DNA of 39,273 nt from an uncultured bacterium (GCA_902803135.1 CADCPA010000304.1:1-39273), one strand, 5' to 3'. Counted from the first letter of the stretch, positions 7,946 through 16,054 are shown. Notes: generated by a model not told the origin, from the sequence alone. Numbers and translations are program-made.

Positions 7946-9598
7946 CTAGTCCTTCGGACCACCCCAGCGGTCGGCGTCCTTGATGCCGGGCTCCGTCTCC
8001 GAGAAGGCATAGTCCTTGCCCGGAAGGACCGCATTCAGGACGATGCCCATCAGGGCGCCCACCGCAAGACCGGAGAGCGAGATCGTCGCCGAACCGAGGT
8101 GGAAGGCGATCGCCTTTGCGTTCGAGAAGCTGATGCCGAGCGTGCAGACGATCGACACGGCGCAGATGAGCATGTTGCGCGGTTTCGAGAAGTCCACCTG
8201 GTGCTCGACGAGGTTGCGCACGCCCACGGCGGAGATCATGCCGTAGAGGATGAAGGATACGCCGCCCACGGTCGCCGCCGGGAGGGTCGTGATCACCGCC
8301 GCGAACTTCGGACAGAACGCGAGCAGGATCGCCAGCACCGCCGCGATGCGGATCACGCGCGGATCGTAGACCTTCGAGAGGGACAGCACGCCCGTGTTCT
8401 CGCCGTAGGTCGTATTGGCCGGGGCGCCGAAGACCGCAGCCAGGAACGTCGCGGCGCCGTCGCCGAGCATCGTACGGTGCAGACCCGGATCCGCGAAGAA
8501 ATTACGGTTGACCGTCGAGGAGATGGCGGACACGTCGCCGACGTGCTCCATCAACGTCGCGGCGCAGAGCGGCGTCACGGTCAGGATCGACGAGAGGATA
8601 CGGTCCGCATTGTCGCCTGCGTGGGCGAGGACGGGGAACACCGTCTCGTTCCAATGGAACGGCAGGCCGATCCACGGCGCAGCGCCGATCTTCGAGAAGT
8701 CGACGGCGGCGGACGGTACGCCGCACCAGTTGCCAAGCACGACGGCGGTCAGATACGAGGCGACGACGCCGATGAGGATCGGGATGATCTTCACCATGCC
8801 CTTGCCGAACACGGAGGCGAGTATCACCGCCAGGATGCCGACGAGCGCCACCGGCCAGCACGACGAGGCGCTGTTCACCGCGACCGGCGACAGCACGAGA
8901 CCGATGCCGATGATGATCGGGCCCGTCACGACCGGCGGGAAGAACTTCATCACCGTCTTCACGCCGAAGGCCTTCACGAAGCCCGAGACGACCACATAGA
9001 CCAGCGCGGCCACGCACACGCCCACCGAGGCGTACGCGAGGAGATCGGTCTTCGCCAGCCCTTCCCAGCCCGGCTTGCCCTCCAGGCCCGTGAGCGCGAA
9101 GTAGCCGGCGAGGAACGCGAAGCTCGAACCGAGGAACGCCGGCACGATGCGCTTCGTGAGGAAATGGAAGAGCAGCGTGCCGAGACCGGCGAAGAGCAGC
9201 GTCGCGGAGACGCTCAGGCCCGTCAGCAGCGGCACAAGCACCGTCGCGCCGAACATGGCGAAGAGATGCTGCACGCCGAGCAGGCCCATCTTCGGCAGGC
9301 CGAGCGTGCGGGCGTCGTAGATGGCGCCGGCGTCGGCATACTTCGCCTTGAGCGTCTGGATCGCCGCGGCGATGGCGACGGATTCCTCAGCCGTCACGAC
9401 GCCATCTTCGGCGACGTCGGCAAGGAGATGGGCGAACGCGGCGAGGTCGGGATCCTGGCCCTTGGCCGCGAGCGGCCTGACGAGGCCCAGCAGGGCCTTC
9501 GTCTCGGCAAGGTCGGCCTTGCCGTCGGCGTAGGTGAACTTTTCGGCGGCGCGCAGCAACTGGCCCGCGGCCTGCAGCTCCTGGGAGGAGAGGGACAT
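7946..9598 (-). CDS. uraA: uracil permease (NCS2/UraA type) with N-terminal two-motif extension
   Basis: From about residue 100 the protein is a UraA/PyrP-type uracil:proton symporter of the inner membrane. It has the family landmarks GVQHLFAMFGATVLVPLL (108-125), LGSSFAFLAGY, the EHVGD segment with the Glu that binds uracil in UraA, DPGLHRTM and NTTYGENTGV. Residues 1-95 are not part of the family: they hold ADGKADLAET (24-33) and EDGVVTAEES (64-73), the same two-motif module found in the neighbours. Total length is 550 against about 430 for UraA. The ATG at 9596-9598 has an AGGAG site and lies 14 nt after apt. With upp in the same directon it would supply uracil for salvage to UMP. A xanthine substrate is less likely given the UraA-like motifs. 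Confidence 0.92.
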   Translation of the reverse strand: MSLSSQELQAAGQLLRAAEKFTYADGKADLAETKALLGLVRPLAAKGQDPDLAAFAHLLADVAEDGVVTAEESVAIAAAIQTLKAKYADAGAIYDARTLGLPKMGLLGVQHLFAMFGATVLVPLLTGLSVSATLLFAGLGTLLFHFLTKRIVPAFLGSSFAFLAGYFALTGLEGKPGWEGLAKTDLLAYASVGVCVAALVYVVVSGFVKAFGVKTVMKFFPPVVTGPIIIGIGLVLSPVAVNSASSCWPVALVGILAVILASVFGKGMVKIIPILIGVVASYLTAVVLGNWCGVPSAAVDFSKIGAAPWIGLPFHWNETVFPVLAHAGDNADRILSSILTVTPLCAATLMEHVGDVSAISSTVNRNFFADPGLHRTMLGDGAATFLAAVFGAPANTTYGENTGVLSLSKVYDPRVIRIAAVLAILLAFCPKFAAVITTLPAATVGGVSFILYGMISAVGVRNLVEHQVDFSKPRNMLICAVSIVCTLGISFSNAKAIAFHLGSATISLSGLAVGALMGIVLNAVLPGKDYAFSETEPGIKDADRWGGPKD

Positions 9599-9612
9599 GA
9601 CGTGACTCCTGG

Positions 9613-10464
9613 TTATTTGTCGGGATATTGGATGAGGGAAGAGACGGAATAGGGGGCCAAGACGCCCGTACGGGCCTGGAACCCCGCGAGCTCGATCGGG
9701 AAGAGCATCTTCACGACGCGGCCGCCGAGACGCTCGACGAGACGCGCACAGGCGAGCACCGTGCCGCCCGTCGCGAGCAGGTCGTCGACGATGACCGCCC
9801 TTTCGCCGACGTAGAGCGCGTCCTTGTGCATGTGGAGCGTCGCCGTGCCGTATTCAAGCGCATAGTCCTCGTGGATCGTAGCGCGCGGCAGCTTGCCGGG
9901 CTTGCGCACGGGCACGAAGGCCTTGCCGAAGTGGGCCGCGAGCGCCGCCCCGAAGATGAAGCCGCGCGACTCGGGGGCGACGACCACGTCGAAGTCCACC
10001 TGTTCGAGCTCGCGGACGGACATCTCGAGGCACAGGTTGAATCCTTCGGCGTTGTCGAAGATGCCGGTCACGTCGCGGAAGAGGATGCCGGGCTTCGGGA
10101 AGTCGGGGATCTCGCGCACGTACTCGGCGAGAGACAGCTTGCCGCGGCGGATTTCCGCCAGCAGCGCGAAGATTTCAGCCGATTCCGCGTCCGAAATCTC
10201 GCCATCGGCCCGGGCGGCGACGAGACGCTGCTCGAGGCGGCGGGCCTCCGGGTTGCCCCGGAGGGAATAGGGCTTCACCAGACGCAGCAGCGCGGCCGTC
10301 TTCGGGAGGTCGATCTTGCCGTCGGCGAACAGAGCCTGCTGGCAGAGGTCCGCAAGGCCGAGCATCGCAGCGGTTTCATCCAGATCGACCGTGCCGTCCG
10401 CCAGCACGAAATCCTTCAGGCCCTGCAGAATCTGCAGGAAAGCCTTCTTCTCGCGTGCGTTCAT
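9613..10464 (-). CDS. apt: adenine phosphoribosyltransferase with N-terminal repeated acidic-motif extension
   Basis: Residues from about 110 to 283 are a complete Apt: YVREIPDFPKPGILFRDVTG (115-134) is the family's usual N-terminus, APESRGFIFGAAL is a conserved core motif, and VIVDDLLATGGTV is the PRPP-binding loop. It converts adenine and PRPP to AMP in the cytoplasm. The first 110 residues are extra. They contain three acidic motifs, ADGTVDLDET (22-31), ADGKIDLPKT (47-56) and ADGEISDAES (86-95), that is, one complete module plus a half copy. Apt alone is about 170-180 residues; this is 283. The start ATG at 10462-10464 follows AAGGAAAGGG. It lies 42 nt after the AzgA-type permease gene and 14 nt before uraA. 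Confidence 0.95.
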   Translation of the reverse strand: MNAREKKAFLQILQGLKDFVLADGTVDLDETAAMLGLADLCQQALFADGKIDLPKTAALLRLVKPYSLRGNPEARRLEQRLVAARADGEISDAESAEIFALLAEIRRGKLSLAEYVREIPDFPKPGILFRDVTGIFDNAEGFNLCLEMSVRELEQVDFDVVVAPESRGFIFGAALAAHFGKAFVPVRKPGKLPRATIHEDYALEYGTATLHMHKDALYVGERAVIVDDLLATGGTVLACARLVERLGGRVVKMLFPIELAGFQARTGVLAPYSVSSLIQYPDK

Positions 10465-10506
10465 GACGCTGCCCTTTCCTTCGGGGGTCCGTCGGCTTTC
10501 CCCGGC

Positions 10507-12216
10507 TTACATCAGCGCATACTTCGCCACAAAGAGCGCCGTGAGGACGTACATGATCCAGTGGATGCGTTTGAAGTGGCCGGAAAGCGCGTTGATCGCC
10601 GTATAGGAAATCACGCCGAACATGATGCCGTCGGAGATCGAATAGGCGAACGGCATCGCGACGATCGCGAGGAACGCCGGCACGGCTTCGCCCGCATCGG
10701 AGAAGTCGATGTCCGTGCAGGAGGAGAGCATCATGTAGCCCACGATGATGAGCGCGGGCGCGGTCGCGAACGCGGGGATGGCGAGGAACACGGGCGCGAA
10801 GAGGATTGCAAGGGCGAAGAACGCCGCGGCGACGACGCCCGTGAGGCCGGTCTTGCCGCCGGCCACGACGCCGGAGGCGGATTCGACATAGGTCGTCGTC
10901 GTGGAGGTGCCGAGCATCGCGCCGACGGAGGTCGCGATCGAGTCGGCGCAGAGCGCGCCGGAGATGCGCGGCAGCTTGCCTTCCTTGTCGAGGAAACCGC
11001 CCTTCATCGAGACGCCGATGAGCGTGCCGAGCGTGTCGAAGAGGTCCACGAAGAAGAACGCGAACATGACGACGAAGAAGTCGAGCGACTTCACGAGCGA
11101 CCAGCCCGAACCGGCCACGGCCGCCGCGCCGTCCGCGCCCTTCACGGTGTGCGTCCAGCTCGCGGGGTTGAAGAGCGCGCCGACCGTCTGGCCGAATTCC
11201 CTGAAGTTCTGGGCGATGCCCTCGAACGAGAAGTTCGGGTAGAGCGAGAACGCCTTCGCCGCCGGATCCGGAATGTAGATGCCCGTGCACTGGCAGAGCA
11301 TGCCCGCACACCAGGTCGCGAGGATGCCGACGAGGATGGCGCCCTTCACGCGCTTGACGAGCATGAAGCCCGTCAGCAGCGTCCCGGCGAGCGCAAGAAG
11401 CGCGCTGATGCCGGCCGTGTGGAAGTTCACGTTCTTGAAGGACACAAGGGCCACGAGCGTCGCCTCGTTGTTGACGATGACGCCGGCCGTCTGCAACGCG
11501 ATGAAGCAGATGAACAGGCCGATGCCGGCCGCGACCGCCTTCTTCAGCGAGAACGGAATGGCGTTGAAGATGCCTTCGCGCACGGGCGTCAGCGAGAGCG
11601 CGAGGAACAGGAGACCTTCGACGAACACCGCCAAAAGCGCGAACTGCCAGCTATACCCCATGCCCAGCACGACGCCGTACGTGAGGAACGCGTTGAGGCC
11701 CATGCCCGGCGCGAGCACGAACGGATAGTTCGACATGAAGGCCATGAGCAGCGTGCCGACGACGGCGGCGATCGTCGTCGCGAGGAACACGCCGCCGCGC
11801 GGGATGCCCGCGGTCGACAGGATGTTCGGGTTCACGGCGAGGATGTAGGCCATCGTCATGAACGTCGTGATGCCGGCGACGACTTCCGTCTTGGCCGTGG
11901 TACGGTTGCGCTTGAGCTTGAAGATGCGTCCGAGGAAGCCGGTGTCGGACTCCTCCGTCTTGACCTCGCGCATCAACCACTTCAGGTGGGCGCCCAGGCG
12001 CACCGACTCCTCGTGCGTGATGACCTCGTCCGCAAGCGCGCCTTCCAGCACGAGGGCGAACTCCGCCATCTCCACGTTGTCCTTCGCCCGCGCTTTCGCG
12101 AAGGAAAGCAGAATCTGCGCTTCCGCGCGATCGACCTTCCCGTCCGCAAGGATGTACTTCTCCAACTTCGCGATCGACGCCTTGATGTCTTCCATCTTGA
12201 TGTCTTCCGTAGCCAT
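10507..12216 (-). CDS. AzgA-type purine (adenine/guanine/hypoxanthine) permease with N-terminal two-motif extension
   Basis: The core from about residue 108 is an AzgA/PbuG-family purine:proton symporter: VVAGITTFMTMAYILAVNP (112-130), FVLAPGMGLNAFLTYGV, and DLFDTLGTLIGV near the middle, with about 12-14 membrane segments. Residues 1-90 are foreign to the family and carry ADGKVDRAEA (24-33) and ADEVITHEES (62-71). The first motif is at exactly the same residue numbers as in the uracil permease. A Lys/Arg-rich linker (98-110) joins module and core. The 569-residue length against about 430-450 in the family reflects this addition. The ATG at 12214-12216 has an AAAGGAAC site. It probably imports purines for the apt encoded directly downstream. 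Confidence 0.93.
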   Translation of the reverse strand: MATEDIKMEDIKASIAKLEKYILADGKVDRAEAQILLSFAKARAKDNVEMAEFALVLEGALADEVITHEESVRLGAHLKWLMREVKTEESDTGFLGRIFKLKRNRTTAKTEVVAGITTFMTMAYILAVNPNILSTAGIPRGGVFLATTIAAVVGTLLMAFMSNYPFVLAPGMGLNAFLTYGVVLGMGYSWQFALLAVFVEGLLFLALSLTPVREGIFNAIPFSLKKAVAAGIGLFICFIALQTAGVIVNNEATLVALVSFKNVNFHTAGISALLALAGTLLTGFMLVKRVKGAILVGILATWCAGMLCQCTGIYIPDPAAKAFSLYPNFSFEGIAQNFREFGQTVGALFNPASWTHTVKGADGAAAVAGSGWSLVKSLDFFVVMFAFFFVDLFDTLGTLIGVSMKGGFLDKEGKLPRISGALCADSIATSVGAMLGTSTTTTYVESASGVVAGGKTGLTGVVAAAFFALAILFAPVFLAIPAFATAPALIIVGYMMLSSCTDIDFSDAGEAVPAFLAIVAMPFAYSISDGIMFGVISYTAINALSGHFKRIHWIMYVLTALFVAKYALM

Positions 12217-12308
12217 GGCATCCGTTCCTTTCTTAAGTATAGATAAGTAGAGGGGTTAAAACCGCTTTTTCAACACGCGTTCCGAAAATCTTTCAGCTCC
12301 CGACTCGC

Positions 12309-12602
12309 CTAGGCGATTGTCAGAATGCTGCTGAAGCCCGTGATGTCCAGCACTTCCTTCACCGTCGGCTGGAGGCCGACGACGGTCATCGAGCCGCCGC
12401 CCGCCATCATCTTTTTCTGGGCGGACAGCAGACAGCGAAGGCCCGCCGAACTCATGTACGGCACGCCCGAAAGGTCCAGCGTGAGCGTCTCGTTGCCGAC
12501 CAGCTGCAGACCCGCGTCGAGTTCCGGCGCCGTCGTCGTGTCGACACGCCCCGTCACCGCAATCACCAGCTTGCCGTCTTCCGTCTTTTTCGCAATCTCC
12601 AT
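12309..12602 (-). CDS. STAS-domain anti-sigma factor antagonist (RsbV/SpoIIAA-like)
   Basis: The 97-residue product is a single STAS domain. It starts MEIAKKTEDGKLVIAVTGRV and has the loop LDLSGVPYMSSAGLRCLL, whose SSAG contains the Ser expected to be phosphorylated in RsbV/SpoIIAA proteins. In partner switching the unphosphorylated form binds an HATPase kinase domain, and a PP2C/SpoIIE phosphatase reactivates it. Both activities are encoded in the single gene directly upstream. The ATG at 12600-12602 has an AAGGAG site and follows a heptamer repeat tract. No sigma factor gene is visible in the window, so the output could be something else, for example the MATE protein's HATPase-like tail. 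Confidence 0.92.
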   Translation of the reverse strand: MEIAKKTEDGKLVIAVTGRVDTTTAPELDAGLQLVGNETLTLDLSGVPYMSSAGLRCLLSAQKKMMAGGGSMTVVGLQPTVKEVLDITGFSSILTIA

Positions 12603-12617
12603 TCCGAACTCCTTGTT

Positions 12618-12659
12618 AACTCACAACTCTCAACTCACAACTCACAACTCACAACTCTC
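12618..12659. repeat. six tandem heptamers between phosphatase and STAS genes
   Basis: On the plus strand AACTCAC, AACTCTC, AACTCAC, AACTCAC, AACTCAC, AACTCTC follow without interruption; a seventh unit (AACTGCC) runs into the upstream gene's coding end. On the mRNA strand these are GTTGTGA/GTTGAGA units. The stop codon of the phosphatase gene is formed by the first unit, and the last ends just before the STAS gene's AAGGAG. Confidence 0.9.
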
Positions 12660-14712
12660 AACTGCCATAGGTCAGCCCCATCGTCAGCACGTTGCGTCCG
12701 TCCTTGCGGCTGTACATGACCGGCGACATCGTCTTCTTCACGATGAAGATGCCCATGCCGCCGAGGGTGCGGTTCTCGGCGGACAACGTCGTATCCGGAT
12801 CGCGCGCGGCGAGCGGATCGAAGGGCTTGCCGTCGTCCGTCAGCACGAGGCGCACGCTGTCGGGACACGCCGTGAACACGACGCGGAGCGTCCAGCTCGT
12901 CGCCCCCGAATACCGCACGATGTTCGCGAAAATCTCGTCCGCCGCGACCATCAGCTTCATCTGCTGCGCCATCGGCACGGGCTCGAGCGCGGCCTCGAGG
13001 TCGGCCGTCGCCTGGGCGAGGTCTTCCATCGTCGGCCGATACGAATACTCGACGACACGGGAGGAGCCCCGATAGCGGAGGACGAGCTGCGTGCAGTCGT
13101 CCGCCTGTTCAATCTCGCCGGCATGCCGTTTGACCGCCGCCAGCACCTGTTCGAGCACTTCCTTCTGATGGTAGCGCGACGACTTGAGCACGTCGACAAG
13201 ACGCGTCTCGCCGAACAGCTCGCCCGACGGGTCGGGCTGTTCGGTGATGCCGTCCGTATAGAGGTAGATGGCGTCTCCTGCGCCCAGCCGGATGTCCCGG
13301 CTCCGGTAGGGAACGCCCGCCATGGCGCCCAGCACGAGGCCGGGGCTGTCGCGCAGATAGGCGACCTCGTCGCCCCTCCGCACCACCGGCGGGTTGTGGC
13401 CCGCGTTGACATAGGTCACAACGCCGGTATCGAGATTGAGTTCGCCGATCCAGGCCGTGACGAACATGTTCGTCTCGTTGCCCTCGCAGAGCGCGTCGTT
13501 CGTCTCGGTCACGACCTGATGAAGCGGCTTTCCCGTCTGGGCCGTGCCCTTCAGGAGCGTCTTCGCCCGCATCATGAACATCGCGGCGGGAATGCCCTTG
13601 CCGCTGACGTCCGCAATCAGGAAGGCCAGCTTTCGCGGCCCGGTGAAGTAGAAGTCGTAGAAGTCGCCGCCGACGACCTTTGCGGTCTTCATGTCGGCGT
13701 AGATGTCGAACGCCGTCTCGTTCGGGAATGGCGGGAAGACGCCCGGCATCGCGGAGAACTGGATGTCCTGCGCCATCTGCAGCTCCTTCTCCGCGCGTTC
13801 CTGCGCCATCCGCCGTTCGCGCTCGGCCTGCTCGCGCTCCTGCCTCCGCACGAAGCCGGAGATCACGATCGCCACGAAGATCGCCACGAAAGTCAACGCC
13901 ACGGCGTTCAGAATCGCCGTCGAACCCACAAGCACGTTGCGCGTGACGGCGGCGGCGGAACGCGGAATCATCACGTAGACGGGGAAGCCGTCGATGTCGC
14001 GCTTCTGCCAGTAGAAGGAAGGGTCGGGGTCCTTCCAATGCGTACCCTCGCGACCGTTCTCCGCGAGATCGGAGATGACGAGTCCCTCGCGCGTCGTGAT
14101 GACGACGCCGCCCACGCCGGACACATGCCAGTGTGCCGTGATGCCCGTGAGCGACGTGCGCGAGAGGTTGCGCAACGACTCGCCGTCGCAGCCGATTTCC
14201 ACGAAACCGCCCTTCGGACGCCACACGCCCACGTACTTGCGCCAGGATCCGTTGGCGGAGTTCTGCCGGTACGGCTGGCAGTATTCCGTATCGAGGCCGT
14301 CGATGAGCCGCATCATGTCGGCGGCCTGCCCGCCCGCCGCCGCAAAATTGAACGCCGGCTGGCCGTCGTGCGCCAGATACTCCGGCACGGAGGACTTGAC
14401 GATGTCGCCCTTCCCGTCGACCAGGCTGATTTCCGTCACCTGCAGCTCATGGGCGAGCGAAATGAGCGACTCCGTATCCGTCGGATAGCCCTCGTCGAAC
14501 CGCTCGCGCGCCGCCATCGCCTGGCGGACCAGACGGGCGTTGACGCGGGAGACGATGGATTCGGAGACGTCCTGAAAGGCGTTTTCGATCAGCTTGTCGG
14601 CCTCGCGCCGCGCCAGATAGTCCTGCAACAGCCAGGTGACGAACATCGAGGCCGCGAAGGCCAGCAGCACGCTGCCGACCAGCTTGAGACGCAGATTGCC
14701 GACGTCGGTCAT
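12658..14712 (-). CDS. membrane sensor SpoIIE-type phosphatase fused to HATPase (RsbU-RsbW fusion)
   Basis: Domain order in 684 residues: transmembrane helix (8-31); extracytoplasmic sensor region (about 32-255); second helix (258-287); Glu/Arg-rich coiled coil (288-316); PP2C/SpoIIE phosphatase (about 320-548) with metal-site motifs GGDFYD (348-353), DVSGKG (368-373), DG (487-488) and DD (538-539); HATPase_c_2 domain (about 560-684) with N box ADEIFANIV (591-599), G1 DDGKPFD (626-632) and G2 GGMGIFIVKK (651-660). All key residues look intact. It can be predicted both to phosphorylate and to dephosphorylate a STAS partner, which is encoded next. The start ATG overlaps the stop of the solute-binding protein gene (ATGA), tying the sensor to that lipoprotein. 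The ligand is unknown. Confidence 0.92.
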   Translation of the reverse strand: MTDVGNLRLKLVGSVLLAFAASMFVTWLLQDYLARREADKLIENAFQDVSESIVSRVNARLVRQAMAARERFDEGYPTDTESLISLAHELQVTEISLVDGKGDIVKSSVPEYLAHDGQPAFNFAAAGGQAADMMRLIDGLDTEYCQPYRQNSANGSWRKYVGVWRPKGGFVEIGCDGESLRNLSRTSLTGITAHWHVSGVGGVVITTREGLVISDLAENGREGTHWKDPDPSFYWQKRDIDGFPVYVMIPRSAAAVTRNVLVGSTAILNAVALTFVAIFVAIVISGFVRRQEREQAERERRMAQERAEKELQMAQDIQFSAMPGVFPPFPNETAFDIYADMKTAKVVGGDFYDFYFTGPRKLAFLIADVSGKGIPAAMFMMRAKTLLKGTAQTGKPLHQVVTETNDALCEGNETNMFVTAWIGELNLDTGVVTYVNAGHNPPVVRRGDEVAYLRDSPGLVLGAMAGVPYRSRDIRLGAGDAIYLYTDGITEQPDPSGELFGETRLVDVLKSSRYHQKEVLEQVLAAVKRHAGEIEQADDCTQLVLRYRGSSRVVEYSYRPTMEDLAQATADLEAALEPVPMAQQMKLMVAADEIFANIVRYSGATSWTLRVVFTACPDSVRLVLTDDGKPFDPLAARDPDTTLSAENRTLGGMGIFIVKKTMSPVMYSRKDGRNVLTMGLTYGS

Positions 14713-15431
14713 TTCGCCCTCCCCTCGGCAATCACCTTGTTGGCGGCGGCCAGTACGTCGGGACGATGCTTGGAAACCGCCACGCCGTAGTGCTCGCGGG
14801 TTTCAAGCGGCGTCGTGACGAAACGTCCGCCCGACGTCTGCGCACGATGGCGCAGCGGAATCGCGTCGAAGAACACGGCGTCGACCTTGTTGGACGACAG
14901 CGCGTCGACGGCGTCGTTCATGCTGGCGAAGCGGATGGGGTCGCACCCGTGGCGGCAGAGGTAGATGTCCTCGAGCGTGCCGGTCTCGACGCCGATGCGC
15001 TGCGAGGCGAGCTGGGACATGCGCGGCTTCACGCCGTCCGTCCGGTACAGGAAGCACACGCCGCCCGTTTCGTAGGGGTCGGAGAAGAAGACGTCCCTCT
15101 TGCGGGCCTCGGTAATCGTGATGGTCGCAATGCCGAAATCGGCCGTTCCCGCCTTCAGGCGCGGGATGATCGTGTCGAATTCGACGCCCTCGATCTTGAG
15201 CTCGGCGCCCATCGCCGCGGCGATCTTGCGCGCGAGTTCGACGTTCGTGCCGGCGAACGCGCCCGTGCCGTCGAGGTAGGAGCACGGCGGCTCCGTCGGA
15301 TGGGTGAGGAAGACGAGCGGACGCGTCGCGTCCACCTTCGTCGAAACCTCCGGCGCCGCCGGCTCGGACGTCGAATCCGAACAGCCGCCGAGCGCCGCCG
15401 CCAGCACGAAGACCGAAAGGAGCCGTTTCAT
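14709..15431 (-). CDS. family-3 extracellular solute-binding lipoprotein
   Basis: Starting at the ATG at 15429-15431, the 240-residue protein begins MKRLLSVFVLAAALGGCSD, a lipoprotein signal with lipobox LGGC. The rest matches the SBP_bac_3 fold used by polar amino-acid ABC transporters: an LDGTGAFAGTNVELARKIAAA-type ligand lobe, FDTIIPRLKAGTADFGIATI, and TEARKRDVFFSDPY. No ABC permease or ATPase lies nearby. Instead the gene begins 2 nt after upp and overlaps the start of the sensor phosphatase by 4 nt. It may therefore be a ligand-presenting accessory to that sensor instead of a transport component (inference). The alternative is an orphan subunit served by a transporter encoded elsewhere. 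A longer in-frame start upstream would lie within upp and is rejected. Confidence 0.9.
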   Translation of the reverse strand: MKRLLSVFVLAAALGGCSDSTSEPAAPEVSTKVDATRPLVFLTHPTEPPCSYLDGTGAFAGTNVELARKIAAAMGAELKIEGVEFDTIIPRLKAGTADFGIATITITEARKRDVFFSDPYETGGVCFLYRTDGVKPRMSQLASQRIGVETGTLEDIYLCRHGCDPIRFASMNDAVDALSSNKVDAVFFDAIPLRHRAQTSGGRFVTTPLETREHYGVAVSKHRPDVLAAANKVIAEGRAK

Positions 15432-15433
15432 CG

Positions 15434-16054
15434 TCAGAGCGTTCCGAAAATGCGGTCGCCCGCGTCGCCCAGCCCGGGCACGATGTAGTAGTGGCTGTTG
15501 AGACGCTCGTCCTTCGCCGCCGTGTACACCGGCACGTCGGGATGGTTCTTCTCGAAGTTGGCAATGCCTTCCGGCGCCGACACGAGATTGAGGAAGATGA
15601 TCTTCTCGTAGCCGAGCTTCTTGAGCTGCGTCACGGCGTCGACCGCGCTGCCGCCCGTGGCGAACATCGGATCGATCACGATGGCGAATTCGCCGCCCTT
15701 CGCCGGCGGCACCTTCGCGTAATAGGGAATCGGCTCGGCCGTCTCTTCGTTGCGCTGCATGCCCAGAACGCCCACCTTGGCATAGGGCAGCACATGGAGC
15801 ATCGCGTCGAGCATGCCCATGCCGGCACGGAGAATCGGCACGAGCACGATCTTCTCGTCGATCTTCCGGCCGATGGTCTTCGCCACGGGCGTCTGAATCT
15901 CGACCGGCTTCGTCCTGAGATCCTTCAACGCCTCGAACGCGAGGAACTGGGTGATTTCGCTCACGAGCTCGCGAAACAGCTTCGGCGGCGTGGACTGGTC
16001 GCGCATGAGCGTCATGCGGTGGTCGACAAGCGGATGGTTGAGTACGGTCGTCAT
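15434..16054 (-). CDS. upp: uracil phosphoribosyltransferase
   Basis: The enzyme converts uracil and PRPP to UMP in the cytoplasm. The start is the ATG at 16052-16054 (MTTVLNHPLVDHRMTLMRD), with GGAGGG 9 nt upstream. This gives 206 residues, the usual Upp length (208 in E. coli); the longer frame to 16132 would run through a hairpin. Visible motifs include VPILRAGMGMLDAML, the PRPP loop VIDPMFATGGSAVDAV and the C-terminal uracil-binding VPGLGDAGDRIFGTL. It is the first gene of a run containing the binding protein, the sensor phosphatase, STAS and the permeases, and complements the UraA-type permease encoded further downstream. Confidence 0.97.
   Translation of the reverse strand: MTTVLNHPLVDHRMTLMRDQSTPPKLFRELVSEITQFLAFEALKDLRTKPVEIQTPVAKTIGRKIDEKIVLVPILRAGMGMLDAMLHVLPYAKVGVLGMQRNEETAEPIPYYAKVPPAKGGEFAIVIDPMFATGGSAVDAVTQLKKLGYEKIIFLNLVSAPEGIANFEKNHPDVPVYTAAKDERLNSHYYIVPGLGDAGDRIFGTL

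Noticed and set aside
7605-12216. Tellurite resistance function for the TerB-like motifs
   Set aside because: Only the short DGxxDxxE pattern is shared; no other ter genes are present, and the fusion partners point to nucleobase uptake.
9628-12246. 872-codon plus-strand frame opposite apt and the purine permease
   Set aside because: Low-complexity Arg/Glu/His/Asp composition, no start site, and it covers two well-identified genes on the other strand.
12217-12308. Purine riboswitch upstream of the AzgA-type permease
   Set aside because: The 92-nt leader lacks the conserved purine-riboswitch junction sequences and three-helix pairing; only an AT-rich tract and a Shine-Dalgarno are seen.
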